Shown: positions 37,904 to 50,230, counted from the stretch's first letter. The stretch is DNA of 64,000 nt from Tamarix chinensis (GCA_030549775.1 CM060173.1:67398367-67462366); one strand, 5' to 3'. A program made the numbers and translations. Notes: generated from the sequence alone by a model not told the origin.

Positions 37904-38644
37904 TATGGTGATGTCCCACATTTTATGTAAAATGGTCAAATAAGAAATGTTGCCAATTTTGGGCCTTTGATTTTGAATTAATGTTATTATTTGGTTTGGG
38001 ATAAAGTTTGATTTGAAATCATATTGAAAAATGAAGTTTATTATATTTTTTAGGCAAACCGATCGACCGGTTTGTTGTATCACCAAATTTTGTTTTATCG
38101 ACTAAACCAATCGACCAATGGAAGAACAGTTGACTAATAGACCTAAACCCATCAACTAGTTTATCCAGCTAGTCATATTTTTTAGCTTGATTTTTCTAAA
38201 AAAATATTTATATTAAAATGGAACCTTACCAATCCATGCGAATTTGTCCCTAAGAGATTCCTAATCAATTTTATGATGCATTTAACCAAAAATACTATCT
38301 CAATTTGATATGGAGATCGACTAGGATAATTGAGGGGGAGAGATGACCTCAACATTGTCTTCTTTCTTCTATCTCCTTGCACGATTCTCCAATCGAATAC
38401 TTTAATCTCAGACACACTTTTGAGTAGCTAGAAGACTCCTTCCATGATGAATTTCTATTACTCCATTCGTGAATGCTAATTCTGGTCTAATTGACGTGAA
38501 TTCTTTATAGACACCATTTAAGTTTAGAATAATAGGTCAAAAAATTGTAAACAAAATCTGCTCATTCTGGTCAAATATAAACAATTAATGGCAGGGTTTT
38601 GAGTTGGTTCTACAACCCTCACCATTTCCTTTCGATTATATGGC

Positions 38645-38652
38645 TATAAATA
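38645..38652 (+). promoter_or_regulatory. TATA box of LTR F
   Basis: GGCTATAAATAGCC, with TATAAATA at its core, lies 737 bases into the LTR and is followed by C-rich leader-like sequence. It is a plausible retroelement promoter; activity is unknown. Confidence 0.55.
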
Positions 38653-41218
38653 GCCCTAGTCATCCTTGCTATGCACCTTTCTTTCAACCACCAAATTTTC
38701 TAAGTCTTGTATTCTCCCCTCTTCTTCCTACACTTCGAGTATTACCAATCAATCCTTTTACACTCTTCTGCTCCCGTCTTTAGCTCTTTCTTGTTTCAAT
38801 TATTAAGCAAGGTAGAGTTAGATTCTAGAAAAAAGGTTGAGTGATCCAGTTTAGTTCTTCCCCTATTTTTTCCTCAAGTGGCGTGTTCTTCTTCTTTTTA
38901 TTTTTAAGTTCAAAAATTTAATAAGTTTTGGTGTAATTCCTAAGTTGAGATTTTGGTTTTTAAGTTTTCAAAGCTAATATTTTCTACTATTGGAATTTCT
39001 ATTTTAAAGGGGATTTTGCCTATATCAATTCAGTTATTCTTGTTTCTAAAATGTTTAGTATGTATTCCTACATGTTAGGTTTACCTTTAATGTATTACTA
39101 AATGTTGACATGAAATAATATAGTTGATATAAGTGGTTGGTGGTTAGATAGCATGATTTGAGTGAAAAGCATGAAATCGGGTAAAAATAGGCTACGATAA
39201 TCCCATGTTGAGAAATGCATGTTTACTTGATTAGACATATGTTAGATTATGTTGATACATATTTTAATGTGATTAATAATGATTTATATGTAATAATCTA
39301 CATGAAATCTATGATTTGGCTCCATATTAAGGCAAATCGATCAATTGGTTAGGTCAAACAGATTGACTGGTTCCTAGAACATTCGACTAATTGACCCAAC
39401 CCATCGACCGGTAAGCCTATAGAGACCTTAGTCTTACTCTCTTCTTAAACCCATCATCTGGTTTAGCAAAAATGATTAACTAGTCTATAAGTAGTCAAGT
39501 GGTTTGACCCCAATAGATTGAATGGTTTAAGGAAAGCATGGTCTGGTTGAGTTAAGTTGATTAATTGATTGGGCCAGACCAATTGACTAGTTTGCATAAT
39601 TTGCTTCTTTTGGTTCAATTATACTTTGAGGCTATGCTTAGGATTGTACCATGATTATTAATGGGATAAAATGTAGATTTTTTAACATGGATTATTGGCA
39701 TAATAAAGGGATTAAAATGAATAATAAATTATGGTATACTCTATAAGTAATGTAAAGGCTAAATGGGTATTTCACTTATGGTAAGTGATGATCTTAAGAA
39801 AAAAGTAATTAAACAAGGTGTGGGCTTGAATTAAATAAGATGATGGATGTGAATAATATTAGCTAAGGACAAATGGAAACCCATATGGTTGGAAAAATGG
39901 GAAGAAAATTTATTGATGTGGATTAACATGGAAATTGACTTACTTGCTTTTGTATGGGTTTTGTATGATCACCCATCCTTATGAATAAAACACTAATTAC
40001 ATAAAGCAAAAGAAATTCGAGTTCGGTATAGGTCTAGGTTACCAGATCCTTGATTAGCTACCAGGGATTAGTATGCCTTTGGGAATTTTTGGCGCCTTCA
40101 GGCTTTCCTTCGATCCGAATCCTTAGAGGTCCTAATACCTTACCAACTCTAAACACTAATAATGTACTAGGAGGTATAGATACTAAAGGGTTTGGGGCTT
40201 ATGTCCATGTTAATTGGCTTTCGCTTGGACTTATGTCCATTCTGATGATTGGCTTTGGCCTGAACTTATGTCGACTTGGTGATTAGTGTAATACTCCCAA
40301 AATTTACTACTGAAAAAATTTATTTTATTAAAAGAAAATAGCTCAAGCAAAGAAAACAAAACTATAAATTTCAGGGATATTACATGAAATACCCCAAAAC
40401 CCTAATTTTAATAATTTTAGCTAATTAAGGATTTATTATGGAAATTAATTAAATAAACTTTATCAAAATAAGATGGAGTAAATAGGGTAAAATCAGGAGG
40501 AAATTAATAAATAATTTAATTGGGAAATATTATAGTGTTTTATTAATTAAAATTGAATTTAGGATAAATCTTTCAAAAATCCTAAATTAACCTAAAAAGA
40601 GAACTTAATTATTATTTTATTAAAATATTATTATTTTTAAATATTCCAAATACCCAAAATATTTTAATTGACCCCAACTCACCTATTTTCTCCTTTTCCG
40701 TTTTCTTTTCTTTCTTTTTCTCCTTCTTTTCCCTTTTTCTTTGTTTCTCTCCTTTCTCCTTTTCTTTTTCTCTTCTTCCCCCGAAATGGGCCAGCTGCAC
40801 AGCCTAATCCCCCTCCCCCTTCTCTTTCCGTGTGGCCCAAAGCTCGCGTCATTCTCCCCTACCAACCGCCCAGACGGCTTCTTTCTTTTTCTTTTCTTTC
40901 TTTTCTTTTCTTTCTTTTCTTTTCTCGGTCTGCTCGGTCAACCCCCTCCCTCTTCTTCTTTCTTCTTTCTCCCCTATTTCAACCTATAACTTCCCCCAAT
41001 TCTTGTTATCTACCACACCTGCTAACTGGCTATCTCTCCCCTCTCTTCCCCACTAATCCACCTGCCATTTTGACCCAACCAACCCTCCCTTCTTCTCACG
41101 TGCCATTCTTCCTCCCTGTCCAATCACAACCTGCCATGGCAAACCTGCATCGGCCTACCCTATCCTACTTACCCCTATTCTCCCATTTCTCTCTGATCTT
41201 ATCCCCCTCCATTGGTCC

Positions 41219-41226
41219 TATAAATA
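41219..41226 (+). promoter_or_regulatory. TATA box of LTR B
   Basis: CCTATAAATACCCC lies 834 bases from the LTR start, after the CT-rich tract. It parallels TATAAATAGC in LTR C and TATAAATAGCC in F. Confidence 0.5.
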
Positions 41227-41897
41227 CCCCATAGGTAGCCTTGATCGAGCTTTTGATTTCACAACCAAGAAAATCCCTCCCATGCGCCACTTCCCTATCA
41301 GATGCCCTCGTCGTCGCAATCACCCAATGTCGCCACTCAATCCAACCATAGTACTACTCCCTAAATCACCCTCTACCAAACTACACCACCCTCCACCCTC
41401 GATTTTCCTTGCACGAGTCACCCCGACCGTGCAAAGTTTCCTTCCTAAGCATCCACACTTCCACCCCCTCCACCCTTCGCACCATTGTTTTCCACCACTC
41501 CCACCACAACCACCAACTCTTACACCTCCCAAAATTCCCTTCACACCTTTCTCTACATCCCCTACCCTCGTTTTCCCTTTCCTCCCTCTCCTCCTCCCTT
41601 TCTCCCTTTCCACCACTCTCGGCCACCACAGCACCGCCGCCTGCACTACCGTCTTTGGCCCACCACCACCCTCATTCTAACCCTCTCAGCGTGGGCAACC
41701 TCAATCACCCAAACTTCCACCATCATTCCCCTTCTCTTATTCCCAACACTCAACTATCCTCCTTTTCTCCCTCTATCCCCGCCACCGCTGCCGTTGCCGG
41801 TGCCACCAATCACCACCAACCCTAGGTGGTACCCTAAACCCTCTCAACCCTTAAACCCTAATTATGCAAGCCTTATTCATTTTAATTGTAGTATATT

Positions 41898-41917
41898 GTT
41901 GTTGTTATTATTATTAT

Positions 41918-42003
<86 letters not shown>

Positions 42004-42175
42004 TGAAGGGTCGAAACCCTATTTTACCATTATTTTGATTATCATCATCATCATCATCATCATTATTATTATTATTAATATTACTACTACTACTACTGTG
42101 AAGGGTCGAAACCCTATTTTACCATTATTTCAATTATCATCATCATCATCATCATCATCATCAGCATCACCATCA

Positions 42176-42227
<52 letters not shown>

Positions 42228-42240
42228 CCTTAGCAATATT
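41898..42240. repeat. Compound trinucleotide microsatellites in LTR B
   Basis: (TAC) about 28 copies at 41918-42003, then ATC and TTA runs. GAAGGGTCGAAACCCTATTT is repeated at 42005 and 42100 (95-bp period), followed by ATC and about 17 copies of TTA up to 42227. GGGTCGAAACCC is itself near-palindromic. Confidence 0.92.
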
Positions 42241-43859
42241 AGTATTTTGTTAGTGTTACTATTATTACATTAGTATTTTATCCCTAACCCTATTATTAGT
42301 CTTAGCCTTAAAAATACTAGGATCTCTATTACTAGGAGTATTAGTATTACTATTATTATTAATATTGCTATTTTTGCTATAACTAGTGTTAGTACTATTA
42401 TTAGAGGAAATAAAATTATTAGATTTAATAATATAAATATAGCTATAAATATTATTAAAAACCCTATTTTTCACTTGTAAAGTTTTCCTTAATAATAGTA
42501 ACCCTAATCTTAGAATAAAATAGGACATAATATTATTTTGGTAGAAGGGAAACTAATCCTTAGTTTTTCCCTCTTATAGGTGAAACCAGTCAAAACCCTA
42601 AAGAGGTGTAGGAGCATGCTCTAAGATCGGTGATGTACTAGGTAAGGGTGTATCTAAGGCCTTATGTGTGTTATGTGTCTTATGTGCCTTGGATGCCATG
42701 TATAATGATATGTTGTGTATCTTGTGCTATTAGTTTAATTGTTTTATGTGTAGCGTAGCATAGAATTGAGGTATGCTCATGTGCTTTCTTATGGTATGTG
42801 TTTAACATATACATGTAGTGGAATATGATGTGATGTGATGTAACCCTTTAGGATATGTATGTAAGGATATTTAATGTGGTATTACGAGATGGAAATATGA
42901 AAAAGAAAAATGGGAAAGTAAAATGACTAGGGGAAAGTAAGTTGGCTAACATAGGTGGGATCGGCCTAAATATTCCATAATCCATGAGTGGATGAATAAA
43001 AGGGGACTTTAAAGAAAATGAAAGAGTGGGAGAATCTAGGGTTGCATGGGAAAATCTAGGGTTTTGCATGGGAGTTTTAGGGTGTTACATGAAAAACTTT
43101 GAAGGTTTGCATGGGATGGATAGAGTCTGTATAGGGGTAAATTTTACATATGAAAAGTTGATTTGGGGTGTGAGGAAGGAAATGGAAGAGTTGTTCGGGT
43201 TATTGGAAGCTTTGGGGTGGGATAGTACAAGGGTGCATAGGAGACCGAGCTAGGGTTTGGGAGGAAACCCTAATATGAGAAGGTGGAAAAAGAAAAAATA
43301 AATAAGAGTGATTGGAGTATGAGATGAGGATGGAGGATTATCAGGTGAGGGATGAGTATGGGTATTAAGGAAAAATAAGAGTGGAAGGTGAGAAATGGAG
43401 GGGTGACATGTGAAAAGGAGTATGTTAGGGTTTGGTGTGGCCACCTAGGGTTTCGTGGTCACACGTGTGCTTGGGGAGTAAAGTGAGATGATGAGGGTTG
43501 AATCTGAGGGTTTTGATGTGTAGGGTGTTAAAATAGTTTGGGTTGTGTGAGGCAAGGAAGGATGGGCCACATAGGCCCAAATTAGGGTTTCTAGAAAAAA
43601 TCCTAGGGTAAGATAGTGAGTGGACTTGGAGGTGTAAAGTAGTGAGCCTTGACCCACACACTTAGGAGTTGGGCTTTTAGTGTAAGTTAGGGAAAGTAGG
43701 AAAGGATGTTGGGGTAAGTTAGGAGGTGCAGGAGTCTCAATATATGGGATGGGCTCTCCAAGGAGGATAAAGCGTAGATGGAATTAGTCATATATGTCTA
43801 GGGAAAAAAATTTTGATTAAGACACGGTAAAACATTAATCATGTAAAGTGGAAGATTAT

Positions 43860-44165
43860 TGAGCCATGCCTAGACCAATCCACTAGCATATAATAGTGGT
43901 TAGGTGCGTTCTGCCCTATAATTGACCACTCCACCGGCTATAATAGTGGGGGATCCCAAGCTCAATAAACCAAACCTTAAGTTTGATAAGACATATAAAA
44001 TACATTAAGTACTTACAGTGAAACACCATGAGAGTCGGGGCCAGACTGATCCACCGGCATAATAGTGGCCAGGATTATTTTGCCCTAGAGACTGATCCAC
44101 CGACATATAATAGTGGTCAGGTGCATTTTTCCCTACAATTGACCGATCCACCGGCAACAATATTT
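43860..44165. repeat. CCACCGGC-containing repeats in LTR B
   Basis: Copies of GACYRATCCACCGGCATA followed by ATAATAGTGG occur about five times with spacings of roughly 60-120 bases. They match, in inverted orientation, the CCGGTGGACCGGTCT repeats of LTR C (50991-51375). Confidence 0.7.
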
Positions 44166-45699
44166 GGGTTCCTGTACTCGCATGGATTGATAAAAAAGTA
44201 TGGTGTGAAATGAGTACCAATCAGAGATTAAATAATTAATTTATCCGAACTACAATTTAGCCTTTATTTATCTAAAATGATTGTATGCTATTTTGTTATC
44301 ATGCTTGGATTGTGTGCCTTTATGTGTTGGCCTTAGTGCACGGTTACCTTACTTAGTATGTAACGTACTGACCACTTGTTTTATGGGTACTACTCATTCC
44401 CATGAGCAGAAGGCCCCTCTGACTTTGTGCAGGTGGGTGACACCATTTTTAATGCCTTTGATGCTTACAAGGCATCAAGCAGGGCTGAGTGTTGAGCATG
44501 GACTTGGCACAGAGATCGAGAGTGGTATGGCCGGACTTTCTCCTTTTGTTCTTCCATTCTGTATTAGATTTTCTAGAACTAAACTTTTATCACTTTATAG
44601 ACCTTATTCCTTTTAAGGAACTTTAACTATGTACTCTGGATTGTAACTCTTTTTCACTCACTCTAATTTCTATCTTATAACTGCTTTAATGTTTTATTTA
44701 AGCCTTGCCTTGAGTTTGAATTATGATGATTGCTAAATTTCTTTTAGCCTTGTGATTAGTACGGGAATGGTCTGGAGCCGAGCTTATACTGATCACGGCA
44801 ATAACATTCTCGAAATTCACAAGTTTTAATTTAATTACTTCTGTTAAATCTTAAGTAAAATGAAAATTTTCAGTAGTGAATTTTGGGGGTGTTACATTAC
44901 CACCACACTTAGTACCAGACCGATTTTCTCCTACAGTTTCAGTATCAAATGCTAAGGCTAAAAGAATGAAATATAATTTGCTTGAATTCAAACTTTATTT
45001 AAATCAGAGTAGCGCAAAAAAATTTGTTACAAGAATAGAATCTACTATTGGTAGTTACAAGAGTATAGATTACATTTAAACCAAGAATAAAATGGCGAAA
45101 GGGTGAAACCCTAAAATTTTTTGGATAATACTTACACTCTTTTGCGTTACCCACTTGAATAACACCTGCAACAGATCTGCAACAGATACTGCCCATTGAA
45201 TAAGGGCCCAAGAAGGGAACCCTTCAGTACTATGGCACTGAGTAATCCTTTAAACCACACTAAAAGGCAGGCCTGCAATACAACACGTAATACAAAAACT
45301 ATGTAGAATGATAACATACAACTAATACACAAGGCACATCTCATATAAGAAGAAATGCACAAATCTAGAGAAAAAAGATATACTGGCTATAGAATCAAGC
45401 ATTGCATATCAAGAATCAAGGCATACACAAAAACCTAACATGCAAATCAAACATATCTAACACACATTTTCATGTACACTTACTTACCAAGCACCCCTTA
45501 CATAACTATGACATAACACCATATCATCCTCTTTAGTTATCCATCCAACCATAGGCTATACCATATTCGTATGATACTCTCTTGTGGCACCCACTAACTG
45601 ATCAATTACTCTTATCTTATTATTCATTATTACTTATGTCTTATTAAGGAGATTCATTTAACCCCTCGACATGTTATATGCATGTTGCCACTTTACCCC

Positions 45700-46560
45700 C
45701 ATCATCCTTACAAATTTATTGAAATACCCCTTACTTGTAAAATTACTAAGTCTTCCCTTTTTTTATTTATCAATTTACTATATTACCCTTTGTGCTTGTA
45801 TAACTACCAGATTACCCCTTGTATTAGTTAAACTACCAAATTATCCTCCATACTTATTAAATTACCAACTTTACCCCTTATACTTGTTAAGTTACCAATT
45901 TATCTTTCTAATGGGTTAAATTACTGTATTACTCTTTATACTTATCTAAATTACCAAATTACCCTTAGGCCCATTAAATCACCAAGTCACCCTTTATACT
46001 TGTTATACTTGTCAGATTTCCCATTTGGTTAGTTAGATTACCAATTTTTCCTTCTTCATTATTATCATTACCAATTGCCCCTTTTAGTTGGCTAAATTAC
46101 CAAATCACCCTCTTTCATTATTATCATTGCCAAATTACCCTTTTTAGTTGGTTAAATTACCAAATTGCCCTCTCCATTATTATAATTACCATTTTGCCCT
46201 TTTGATTGGTTAAATTACCAAATTACCCTTCTTCATTTTTATAATTTACTAAATTATCCTTCTTCATTATTATAATTACCATTTTGCCCCTCTTCATTAT
46301 TATATTTACCATTTTGCTCCTCTTTCTAGAAATTACCAAAATACCATTCCTTTACACCAATTTACCATATTACCCTTCTACTTTATTAAATTACCATTTT
46401 ACCCTGCCTTTATACCAATCTACCATGATACCCTTTTACTGTACAAAATTTACCATTCTACCCTTTTAATTACAAAATTACCATATTACCCCTTTATTTA
46501 TAAAATTACTATTTTGCCCTTATTATACCACTTTTACTAAAATACCCTCACTACATAAAA
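45700..46560. repeat. Degenerate tandem repeats of TTACCAAATTACCCTT type in LTR D
   Basis: Some 25-30 copies of an element like AAATTACCAAATTACCCTT or ATTACCATTTTGCCC recur with unit lengths of about 20-45 bases, interspersed with TTCATTATTATAATT. Small open frames here are by-products. Confidence 0.75.
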
Positions 46561-47089
46561 TATTAACATTAATGCTCCATACCCATCATCCAACTCTACC
46601 AACTATTGTTATTTATCATAATACTCATTAGCACCTATAATTATTTAGGCCACACTCTTATATAAGAAATATTACTAAAATGCCCCTAGGGCCCATAATA
46701 ACAATATTAAAAATACACTCTTCTTCTTTTCTTTTTTTTTTTTATCAATAAACACATGCAACTAAAATATACTCTTATATATATAAACATATTAAAAATC
46801 CTAATATGCTAGCATACATATTTCCATATGTTTAAGTAAGGTTTAACAGTTACTTTATTTCCCATAAAAATCAAACCTTATTGATACCTCGGTTAAAGGC
46901 TTAAGCTTTGATTAGTAAAAATCAATCCCTAAAAATAATATAAAAAAATTAGTATAATAAAAGTAGGAAAATCAAAGGAATAATTCTTTTATATCAAAAG
47001 CTTAATTAATATATAATGCATCAAATATTGTTTATACCTTAAAATTAATTAGTGATTGGGCTAAAATTAGGCAAGACTCACGCTGCTCA

Positions 47090-48340
47090 TGAAGTGTGAG
47101 CTGTATGCAAAAATGAAGGCGGAAGGGGTTGAAGGAGAGGTGGAAGAAGGGAGGGTGTATTGGTTCAGGTTGGGGCTTTGGGGGCTAGGAGGAGGACAAG
47201 TGGAGGAGAGTTAAGGCAAGGATTGGGTGCAGGGTGGAGTGGGGGTGTAGGTGATGGCCGGGGATAGGTGATCGGCGGCCAAAGGCAGTGGACGTGGTGA
47301 CTACAAGCTAGGAAAAGTGGGTTGAGGGTTGGGTAGAGGAGGATAAGGAAGGAAAAGGAGGGTTTGTAGGGATAGTTTTCGCCAAGGGAGGTAAGGGGTG
47401 GTAGGGGAGCTTACAGGGAGTAGGTTGGTGGCTTGGGAGGTAGGGGAAGCAGCGGAACGACGGGGGGCGGTGGTGCAAGTAAGAGGCTGAGAAGGGAGGG
47501 AAAAGAAAAGAAGAGGAAGGAGGGTGGCTACAGGGCTCGAGGGAGTGGTTTGGTGGTGCAGGGTAGTAGTAGGGGGTGGCAAGAGGCGGTGCAGGTGGTT
47601 GGTTGGGCAGTGGCAGCAACGGTCGAGGGTGGCGGAGCAAAACAAGGGAAGGAAAGGAAAGGAGAAGAAAGGGAAAAAAAGGGGTTGGGAGAGGGAAGGG
47701 AGTAGGATTGAGTAGGGAGAAAATGAAGCAGAAAAGAAGGAGAAATAAGAGGGAGAGGATGCAGGCGTGGGTGGGTTAAGTGGAGGTGAGGGGGCAGGAG
47801 CATGGCCTGTAGTGGTAGGAAGAAGAGGAAAGGAAGGGAAAAAGAAGGCATTCGGGGGAGGAGTTGTAGGTCATGTTTGGTCTAAAAATGGAAGGAAAGG
47901 AATAGGGGGAGAAAAAGGGAGAGTGAGAGTAGGTTGTAGGAAGGTAGGTGGTGGCAGTTATAGACAGAGTTGCAGGCGGCATTCTCGTTGGTTGGGGAAG
48001 GAGGAAGAATAAGAGAAGAAGAAGAAAGAAAGGAAGAGGGAAGGAAGTCGGTCGGGCGAGGAGAAAAGGAGAGATAGGCTGGCCCACGTGCGAGGGAGAG
48101 GGGGAGGACAAAAGGAGAAACTAGGTTAGCCCAATCAGGGGAGGAAGAAAAGAAAAGAAAGGAGGGAAGGTCGGGCCAGGGCGCTGCGCAGGAGAAGGAA
48201 AAGGTAGGGAAGGATTGGACTGGCGACAGCAAGCATAGGTGAAGAAAAAAGTAGGCCAGGTGGTCTGAAGGAGAAAAAGAAGAAAAGGAAAAAGAAGGAA
48301 AAGAAGAAAAAGGAGAAAGAAAAAAGGAAAAAGAGAAGAA
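47090..48340. other. G/A-rich half of LTR D, non-coding
   Basis: Long runs of GGAGG, GAAGG and GGTGG without a stable frame. On the LTR's own (minus) strand this is the pyrimidine-rich 5' region also seen in A, B and C. Overlapping open frames on both strands reflect composition. Confidence 0.7.
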
Positions 48341-49724
48341 AATAAAATAATTTTTTAAAATAATATAATTTAATATTTTTGATAGATAAATTAATTTAAT
48401 AATTTAATTTATTATAATTTAATATATTGGTTTAAAAAGAAAATTTTAGTAAAATATTAGTTTGGAAAATTATTTAAATAAAATGAGTATGATAAAATAA
48501 TAAAATATTTATTTTAATTTATTAAATATTCATATCCCTTTTTACATGCTCAAAAATCCACAAAATAATTAAATTAAATAAATTTAAAAGTTAATTTATC
48601 CCAAATAAAGGTTATTTATTAAATTATCAGTTTTTAAAATTTTTTGGGTATTATAATTAGCTTCTACCTAGACTTTATGTCCCTTATTTTGATAGGCTTC
48701 CATAGTACGTGAGACCATGGGGTGGTGCATAGTCAATCACTCGATGATAATAAAATATGGATGGTAAATATTGGTTGAAATTTATGAACAAAGACCAAGT
48801 GAGAAGTTAATGATTGGTGAAGAAATGGAAGTAATGGTATGATTAATCAAAATGAATAAAATTGGTTTATACACTTGGCTAATGGTCGAAATGACTAATT
48901 GGTTATAGAATGGAATATTGATTGAGTGATTTACCTGCCTCATATATGGATAAGTAAATGGAATAACCTAAGGAATTGGATAATTGGAAATAAACCCTAG
49001 ATATTCTTGGATACTCTTTGTCATTGCTTACGTAAGTGCTTATGTGATAAGGTTGTGAATCTAAGCATGATGTATTCTAATATGCCAAAATTATGCATGA
49101 TAACATGTCTTTATGTACTTCTACCTTTATATATGGCCTCATCATGATGCATGCTATAATTTATGTTTATGTATGGTAAATTAGTATACTTGTGTTACAA
49201 TGAGGGAGAACTTGGCTTACTCAATACGTAGCATACTGATGTACCCATTTACTCGGTCACCTGCTCATTCCCATGAATAGAGGACCATATGTAGGTCTTT
49301 GGGAATGGCCATTAAAGGGCATACCTTAGTTGGGTTGGGGGTTGAGAGCAAGGATATCCGAAAGGTTTTCGTGGGATCTGTGACATACTAAGATTTTAAA
49401 TTACTTGTCATGTCCTAATTTATTTTATCGTAGTCCTATACTTTATCCACATGTATTTTGTAATGATTTGGTCAGAACCCGGTAGAGTCCTCTAACATAA
49501 ACACTAAATCATTTAATTAAATTATCATGAAATTATTATTTCACACACTCTGTTGTTTTAAGAGTTTTGATTTGTTTAGCCTTGTATCTGATATGGGGTG
49601 GGCAACAGATGTCTAATTTGTGTAAAGGACGGTGGTAACACCCCGTTTTTTCTAGGTATTTACTGCTTTTGAATATGTTATAATAAAATTTTTCGGTAGT
49701 GAAAAATGGGAGTATTGCATATGG

Positions 49725-50079
49725 AAATAGGGATGAGAGAAATAAATTTTTTTGAATGTATGTGCTAATGATATTCCTTAATTTTATGGATATATAATTA
49801 ATTTCATTCCCAGAATAATATTAATTTACAAATGTATGCCCCTTGTATGAATTGGTGGATGTTAATAAATGATAAACATTATTAAATTTATTTTCTTAAC
49901 CATAAGTCTTGGGGCTATTTTTGTATTATATTGTTTTAAAACATCAAATATATTTATATGAACTTTTAAAAATGGGAACATGAAAAATAAAGCAATTTTT
50001 TTTTTCTAAACGGAATGTGAAAGGAGATTTTTGTGCAACAATGTAGACATACCCTTGTTTATTGATTGATGCACCAATA
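49725..50079. other. AT-rich spacer between LTRs F and C
   Basis: No gene, repeat or terminal structure was recognised in these 355 bases. Confidence 0.5.
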
Positions 50080-50084
50080 GCTAA

Positions 50085-50230
50085 TGTAACACCCCCAAAT
50101 TTACTACTGAAAAATTTTGTTTAATTAAAAGAGTTTTAGCGGAAGCAAGTAAATAAAACTATAAATTCGAGGGTATTACCGCCACACTTAGTACCAGATC
50201 GATTCACAACTATCGACCCGATACTAAGTG
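50085..50230 (-). other. Twin imperfect hairpins at the 3' end of LTR C
   Basis: The outer hairpin spans 50085-50180: GTAACACCCCCAAATTTACTA pairs imperfectly with ATAAATTCGAGGGTATTAC. The inner one spans 50185-50230: CACTTAGTACCAGATCGAT against ATCGACCCGATACTAAGTG, 15 of 19 pairs with an 8-base loop. Confidence 0.7.

Larger units (their letters stand above)
40385..44896 (+). mobile_element. Solo-type LTR B, 4512 bp, nested in D, TSD TTACM
   Basis: It starts TGAAATACCCCAAAACCC and ends TTTTGGGGGTGTTACA. Flanks are TTACA (40380-40384) and TTACC (44897-44901), a 4/5 match. The unoccupied site predicted from LTR C is GGTATTACC, so the left copy has mutated C to A. Inside: AT-rich start, CT-rich tract (40680-41000), TATAAATA at 41219, C-rich leader, trinucleotide microsatellites (41898-42240), and CCGGC-containing repeats (43860-44160). 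The 3' end carries the two hairpins (44752-44796 and 44799-44896). Open frames of 60-190 codons in the C-rich parts have low-complexity products and are not genes. Confidence 0.82.
40287..48655 (-). mobile_element. LTR D, minus orientation, nested in F, TSD ATTAG
   Basis: Its 3' end is at the left (TGTAATACTCCC at 40287) and its 5' end at the right (TTTGGGTATTATA at 48655, terminal CA changed to TA). ATTAG occurs at 40282-40286 and 48656-48660. LTR B interrupts it after the first 98 bases. The left 98 bases joined to the sequence after 44897 run in the same order as the left end of LTR C: CTACTGAAAAA, GCAAGYAAA, ATAAATT, GGRTATTAC, CRCCACACTTAGTACCAGA. Its own length is about 3.85 kb. Internal features are ATTACC-type repeats (45700-46560) and a purine- and G-rich part (47090-48340). 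Confidence 0.82.
37909..49719 (+). mobile_element. Solo-type LTR F with LTR D nested in it, TSD TATGG
   Basis: It starts TGATGTCCCACATTTT and ends GGGAGTATTGCA, with TATGG at 37904-37908 and 49720-49724. LTR D and its duplication lie inside, leaving about 3.44 kb of its own sequence (37909-40286 and 48661-49719). It contains subrepeats with GATCGACCGG and CAATCGACC words at 38055-38170 and 39330-39600, a TATA box at 38645, and the 3' hairpin at 49634-49719. No coding capacity was seen. Shared words with 14641-21219 place both in one LTR family. Confidence 0.82.

Noticed and set aside
40668..42253. Proline/serine-rich and tyrosine-rich open frames.
   Set aside because: They come from pyrimidine-rich LTR DNA and TAC/TTA microsatellites, with no domains and conflicting overlapping frames.
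40287..44896. A 4.6-kb DNA transposon with long terminal inverted repeats (both ends have about 30 bases of similar inverted sequence).
   Set aside because: The inverted similarity is better explained by two LTR 3' ends in opposite orientation, D at 40287 and B at 44896. B's own start is at 40385 with its own TSD, and the sequence right of B continues LTR D.
47301..48232. Several open frames of 60-116 codons on both strands in G/A-rich DNA.
   Set aside because: Low-complexity composition, no consistent frame between related LTR copies, and location inside LTR D.
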